Part shown: piece by piece, positions 58,757 to 64,000 of the stretch
Layout of the letters: each line of letters starts with the position of its first letter
Position numbering within the stretch: the first letter of the stretch is position 1
From: Hesseltinella vesiculosa
Taxonomy: Eukaryota; Mucoromycota; Mucoromycetes; Mucorales; Cunninghamellaceae
Direction of reading: 5' to 3'
NCBI GenBank assembly: GCA_002104935.1
Contig: MCGT01000001.1
Span: 1,505,001-1,569,000 of the forward strand
Length of the DNA: 64,000 bases
The notes under the pieces: generated by a model
Database searches by the model: none
Told to the model about the DNA's origin: nothing
What the model saw: only the letters and a program-made list of their open reading frames with translations
Position numbers and translations under genes: made by a program

Positions 58757-60849
58757 ATGTATCATCCAACTGGTAAGACATTAACCTGTACAGACGGTGG
58801 AGAATATACAAGTGACGTCTTCCAATGTAGGCACCAATCTTGTACCATTGGGTAGAAACCGATTTAGCAATGATTCCCCAGAGCCAGCTTCTGAATTCTC
58901 AAGCAAGTGTTGACTTGATCAATCCTTGCCAATGACTAACAGTCCAATGTCTCTCTTTCTTTGTACAGAACGACCAAGACAAAATGACACATCGGCTTCA
59001 TCTGATCAAGCAAGAGCCGAACGCAAACGGAAACGAAAGAGTCGATGGGGTGATCAAGAGGAAAATGAGCCTTCCGGCTTACCCACCACTTTACCCAGAG
59101 TCGATGACGACAAAAAGAATGAATATATCTGTACGTATATTCTCATCTTCATCTTGTTGATGGTGATCTCACTTTTTATTTGTAGTGAAAATCCGTATAG
59201 AAGAAATCAACCGCAAACTACGCAACAATGATGTAGTGCCTCCTGAACGCTTGAGGTAAAATAATATGGACCTTGCAAACGACTTGGACCGTCTTTCCCC
59301 CCTTTTTTTTATTTTGTTTTTGCTTTGTTTTCTGATCATGCAACAATAGATCACCATCACCTGAGCCTGTGTATGATTCCCATGGCAAGCGAGTCAACAC
59401 CCGTGAAGTACGTTATCGGAAGAAGCTCGAGGACGAACGCCACAAATTGGTCGAACAGGCCACCAAGACGCTTCCCAATTTCGTGCCACCAGCCGATTAC
59501 CGCCGCCCCACCAAACTGCAGGACAAGGTGTATATCCCAGCCAAAGAGTTCCCCGAAATCAACTTCATCGGCCTGCTCATCGGCCCCCGTGGCAAAACCC
59601 TCAAAGGCATCGAATCCGACACCGGCGTCAAAATCAGCATCCGTGGCCGTGGCTCTATCAAAGAAGGGAAATCCCGCGGCGACTCCTCCTCCTCCACCTC
59701 CTCCGAAGACGACCTCCACTGTCTCGTCATGGCCGACGACGAAGACAAAATCAAAAAGGCCGTCAAAATGATCAACAAGATCATCGAAACAGTAACGAAA
59801 AAAAAAGAGGAAGACTTCTATATGAAAACTAATCCACCCACTTTTTTTTTCCTACCCTAGTCTGCCTCGACCCCTGAAGGACAAAACGAGCTGAAGCGTA
59901 ACCAACTTCGTGAATTGGCTGCACTGAACGGCACATTGCGCGACGACGAGGCCATGACCTGTTTGAACTGTGGTGCTGTTGGCCATCGCCGCTTTGAATG
60001 TCCTGAACGTCCCAGCTACGTGTCCAACATGATCTGTCGCAATTGTGGTGGCCACGGCCACATCGCCCGCGATTGTCACCAGCGCGACAACCCCCAGCCA
60101 ATGAATGAGCAAGATCAACAACTCGACGCCGAATACATGAACCTCATGGCTGAATTGGGCGAACGCCCCGACGGCAACCCCAATGCTCCCTCCGCCCCTG
60201 GCCCTGGCTCTGTAAAGTCTTGCAAAAAAAAAAAAAAAAGGAAGGAACAACAGGACTTACTTTTTTTTTTATGATTATTCCCAGCACGGTCAACAACCTT
60301 CGTATTCTGCAGAACCCAGCCTGATTGAAGGCTTGCCTGAGGACGCTCCTGACTGGCAGCGCGATCCTGATTTGGCCAATGCACCCTGGCATCAACCTCG
60401 CCATCACCACCACCATCACCAGTCTTCACAATCCTATTACCAAAACCACCAGCAATCCTCCAACGCGTACGAATACGATGCCAATGCCTACTATTACGGC
60501 GGTAACAGCGGCGCTACCACTGGCTATGAAGGCTATGAATATGATTACCAACAGCAGCAACCCTATGCCCAAGACAATGCCCAGCAATGGGAAGGGTATC
60601 AGCACCAGCAGCAACAACACGACGGCACTTGGAATGCTCCCCCACCTCCCCCATCAGGTAATGTTGAAATGGACAGTCGTCTTTTATCTCCATTCTCACC
60701 GTTTTTATTTCTTATGATCGCAGACCATGTGCCACCTCCTCGTAAGTGATATATCTATCACACCCTTTCTATTTTTACCTAACATTTTCTCTCTTTTTTT
60801 TTTCTTGATAGCTCCTGATGATGACGTTCCTCCACCCCCACCAGAATAA
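58757..60849 (+). CDS. MSL5: branchpoint-binding protein SF1/BBP (Msl5)
   Basis: Recognises the intron branchpoint in the early spliceosome, together with U2AF65. Eight exons: 58757-58772, 58969-59130, 59186-59255, 59350-59791, 59861-60211, 60285-60657, 60724-60741, 60812-60849; 489 aa. A basic N-terminus with [12 protein letters not shown] is the U2AF-ligand (ULM) segment with its conserved Trp. A KH-QUA2 domain follows: [46 protein letters not shown] upstream. Two CCHC zinc knuckles lie at 264-277 ([14 protein letters not shown]) and 289-302 ([14 protein letters not shown]). The tail is Gln/His/Tyr-rich and ends in proline clusters (PPPPPE). Exon 1 encodes only MYHPT plus one base, and a late 18-nt micro-exon (60724-60741) is present. 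The gene converges with the CHY gene. Confidence 0.95.
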
Positions 60850-61051
60850 TCGCAGCATCTTTCTATTTTTTCCTCCTCTTTCTAGTTTCCAATTTTTTTA
60901 TTTCATTGCCGCCCTTGCACTGCCAACCTCTAAAAAAAATTAAAAATAAATATTGAAAATAAAATCAAATAGCATGTTTACAGGGGGGTTCTACAGATCT
61001 AACGAAGAAAAAGGAAGGTGATGGGAGACGACAATGAATAAAATAAAAAAA
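60850..61051. terminator. short convergent 3' region
   Basis: Only about 200 bp separates the stops of SF1 (plus) and the CHY protein (minus). A-rich strings with aataaa near 60946-60963 may give poly-A signals for SF1. The 3' UTRs probably overlap. Confidence 0.5.
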
Positions 61052-63655
61052 TTAGGCTTCGGGGTGGTCATTTGGTTTGTCACGGTTTTGTTTGCCAGAG
61101 AGACCGACGCGATCTTGTTTTTTAGAGGTGGTTTTGCCGATACCTTTGTGCTTGTGGGGGTCGTTGCGGCTCATGAGTTGTTTGCTGCGGGTGCCTTGAC
61201 CGCCTTCCCAAAAGGCACCTTTGCCGAGCGAGCGTTCAAATTCATGACCACAGTGGACACAGGGACGCCCACCAATGATGGACTGTTCCTTGGAGCAGAC
61301 GCCACAGACCTGGCGGAAGGCCGTGTCGGCTACGTGGTCCTGCTCCTTGTCGTGGCACACATCACAGGCATAGAGCTTGTGGCAGCAGGGGAACCGGAAC
61401 CAGCGCTTGGACTTGCCATAGTGCTTGCAAGTGCCTTGGTTCGGCAGAGCCTGACCCACAATCAGCTGCAGGTCGTCCTTCTTGGTCTTGCGTTTCATCT
61501 GCAGCTTGGACACAACACTGGCGTCGGCATGAAGTCGTTCGCCACCAGCACCCAAAGCCACAAAGCGGTAGTCACGCAGATGAATGGTATACTTGGCATG
61601 GCAGTGGCGACAGCCTTGGGTCAGGGGTCGGTCATGCGGTGCCAGACGCAGGCCCTGGTCGATGTCTTGAAGGCATTCAGCACAGGCCGCCATAAACGCG
61701 CTGGGCAGCAAGTCAAACGCGACACAGCCAGCCAGCTGCAAGAAGCCCATGGCACTGGCATGGTCGTGCACCATCGAAGGCAGAAACTTGACACCAAGCA
61801 CTGACTGGCACGTCGAGCACGTCAGCCAGCGGGTCTTCTTATCGCCATCGATGTCTTCCTGGGTGGGCTGCACATTCTCGACGTCAACGGTGTTCTTGCA
61901 TCGATTACACTTCACCAGCAGATGGAGTAGCGTGCATCGCAGCAGCGTCACGTTGTCCAGCTGAGGATCAAGCAGTCGCACCTCAGTCCCTCGGCGCACA
62001 TCCTTGCTGTCCGTCATCATCATGGGCTGCGAGCTCGACGGTTCGTCAGCTGCATCGTCGTCGGTGGAAGTAGCATCGCTGGAGGTGCCTTCGTCACACG
62101 AGATTGATTGCTGGTTGGGCTGGCTGGCCGTGCCAGACGCTGACGTCGAGGCAGTGAAAGGCACGGGAGTGTTGTCGTGGATGATGATGAGACGGTTCTT
62201 TGTATCGCGGTCGTCGGCAAAGAGCGATTTCTTGACCAAAGGAGACTTGGACAGAGTGGCGGCCGAAGTGGACGCGAGGTTGGCGGGTGATCGGATATGA
62301 TGGAGCAAGGGCGTCATCTTGGACTCGGTAACGGGCTGAGCCATTGGCGTGTTGAGAATGCATTCCATATGACGACTGAGCCAGTTCAAATGTTCAAAGA
62401 GCGAGCTGTCTGGGTCTTGGTTAACATGCTGAGCAAACAGGGTTGCAACGTGGCTAATAGGACAGATAGCGATGAGTTTGAGATGGTTCTTTTCTACAAC
62501 CTTTGTCACCCAAGATATATATATTTTGCAACATGAAGCTTACGTTGAGATTTGCTTGTCAACGGTCTTTGTGTCAAGTTCAATGGCGCATGGGCTGTTG
62601 GGATATTGGAGTGGTATAAAGTAACGCACACGCACAACATTGTCTGGAAACACATCCTTCCTCGTAAAGTCGGGGTCATTCAGCACCAGCGTCAAGTGCA
62701 CCAAACTTCGATCCGATCTAAAGAAGAGAGTACAGAAAAGAGTGAGATCAGTACATTTATAAGGCCCTTTTTTTTTTTTTTTCGCAAAAGTTGATGTGCT
62801 TACTTTGAAGGTCGGTAGTCTTTACCGAAGCGGGTCTTGAGGTGATCCATTTCGCGAGAGCGCTGGCCAAAGGCTGAAGCAAGGTTGGTGGGCAGTGATG
62901 GTTTCTTTTTGGGAGGTTTGGCTTTGGCGACAGGCGGCACAGCCAGAGTACCAGAGGCAGAAGACGAAACACTGGTCGCGGCTTTGACGGCTTGGATAAC
63001 ATGGTCTGGGATGGCAGGGGCCATGATTTTGGTAGGAGGTGCCACAACGGCTGTGGCAGGTTCTTGCAGCAAGGACTCCAAGCGTCGGTCGAGCCAACCA
63101 AACTGACGCACCAGTGTCATGTCTACCAATGAGACTTGTTCATGGAAACCGCGTTCCACATTTCTAAGTCAATAAAAAACGTGATGAGACTCATGGACGG
63201 TTGATGGGCAGTAACCAAGGTCACGTACAAGGCAAAGCCCTTGGGGATGTCTGGATTCATGATAGTCAGAGTACATTGCTGCTTAGGGTATTGCGGAGGT
63301 ACCACCAATTGAATCAACAGATTTTCCAAATCAAAGGGAAAATCCGGATCAGATGGTTTGAGGGCAAATCGGACGGTTGTTCCTACGCTGGCATGGTCAC
63401 TAACACATTAAAAAAATAGGCAAGGACATGTGAGCCATGTGAGAAAAGATGACATTGTGGTTGATGCCAAGAAGAGTGAGTGTTGTCCCTCTTTACCTGA
63501 TTTTCTTAAAGGTGGACGAATAACGTTTGTGTAGCTGATCCAGTTGTACTTGACGAGATCCGTTGTCCTTGGGCTATAACAGATAATCACCTCTGTAGTT
63601 TCCATGATGGAAAATGTCATTTCTTTACCTTTAATACTGGCTGTCGACTTTGCAT
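61052..63655 (-). CDS. CHY-type zinc-finger protein with RWD-like segments
   Basis: Fungal CHY zinc-finger protein; the family may have ubiquitin-related roles but the function here is not established. Six exons: 63655-63629, 63573-63497, 63399-63229, 63163-62804, 62717-62544, 62453-61052; 736 aa. Two RWD-like segments are visible: FALKPSDPDFPFDLENLLIQ...PPQYPKQQCTLTI and LVHLTLVLNDPDF...PLQYPNSPCAIEL, both with the YP turn typical of RWD folds. A Ser/Thr/Asp-rich middle follows. Cys pairs (CNRC...CSTC, CAEC...CRHC) precede a CHY finger near residues 605-670: CKHYGKSKRWFRFPCCHKLY, CDVCHDKEQDH, CGVCSKEQ, CVHCGHEF. The C-terminus is basic. The first exon encodes only MQSRQPVLK. Confidence 0.88.
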
Positions 63656-64000
63656 GCAAAAGAGGCTTGAAAAAAAAAGAAGAAGAAAAAGGAGCAAGAC
63701 GCCGTTTGCTTGTTGAGATAAAAGGGAGCAGAAAAAAAACTGCGGCGGCTCTTGTAAACTCTAATAGGGACCCGCGGTTGTCCGCTTGCCAGAACACATC
63801 ATGGCATCGATCCGTCTTCCTTTTCCACTCCACTCTGGCTCCTTCATTAGAAGATCTCTCTCTATCTTTTGTGGATATCAGTAAACGAAAGCTTAAAACA
63901 GTGTGGATGCTATGTTGACCGGGACCAATGGTTGAAAAGTCCCTGGTTTTGAAACATCATTGGGAGGAATGGTTATTTTTTCCATGACCGCCACTCAATA
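63656..64000. other. upstream region of CHY zinc-finger gene
   Basis: No gene supported before the window ends; contains the presumed promoter of the CHY gene. Confidence 0.35.

Noticed and set aside
61034..61804. 256-codon plus-strand open frame
   Set aside because: It is antisense to the CHY zinc-finger exon, whose Cys/His pattern identifies the real strand.
1..64000. tRNA, rRNA, CRISPR and telomeric repeats
   Set aside because: Scanned by eye for tRNA A/B boxes, rRNA-like segments, regularly spaced short repeats and telomere-type units; none found. Small structured RNAs could still be missed without a covariance search.

Overview
The window reads as nuclear DNA of an intron-rich fungus, most likely an early-diverging (Mucoromycota / Mucorales-type) species. 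Direct evidence: genes split by many 50-90 nt GT-AG introns, frequent A and T homopolymer runs inside introns, and typical fungal proteins (serine carboxypeptidase, fungal CHY-zinc-finger protein with RWD-like segments, Cdc7/SepL-like kinase). A Ral-type GTPase, to my knowledge missing from the common yeasts, fits an early-diverging fungus. The taxon is an inference. Gene models below were spliced by hand; exon phases were checked so that each model keeps one open frame from ATG to stop.

Layout. 0.4-2.5 kb: secreted serine carboxypeptidase. 3-12 kb: an accessory region with dispersed repeats, chimeric gene relics, an unrecognised 21-exon 'micro-exon' gene (4856-8511) built from tandemly repeated exon/intron modules, and tandem intron-bearing repeats. 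12-14 kb: no recognisable gene. 14-25 kb: PH-domain protein, PRP46/PLRG1 splicing WD40 protein, Ral-like GTPase, a CH-kinase-C1 fusion, and IMP4. 26-30.8 kb: an acidic orphan gene, then a shorter, decayed paralogue of the micro-exon gene. 31-37.5 kb: DHTKD1-type 2-oxoadipate dehydrogenase E1, JJJ1/DNAJC21, and a complex I NDUFB4-like subunit. 39.4-41.6 kb: a divergent pair of flavodoxin-like (WrbA/Ycp4-type) proteins. 43-56.5 kb: two full-length ABCB/MDR transporters, head-to-head and diverged in intron content; the second is followed by a 116-bp minisatellite and a near-identical copy of its own 3' end. 56.9-63.7 kb: a hypothetical gene, the branchpoint-binding protein SF1/MSL5, and a CHY zinc-finger protein convergent with it.

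The most interesting region is the pair of homologous blocks at about 3.2-10.0 kb and 26.9-31.7 kb. The left block is a circular permutation of the right one: a DHTKD1 3' fragment is joined directly to the start of the orphan gene through a short shared motif, followed by the micro-exon gene. This is what re-insertion of an excised circle, or decay of a tandem duplication, would leave. The micro-exon gene has symmetric exons of 36, 12 and 9 nt repeated in order, and one later exon in which the 12- and 9-nt exons are fused without an intron. It matches no family I recognise and is the best candidate here for something undescribed.
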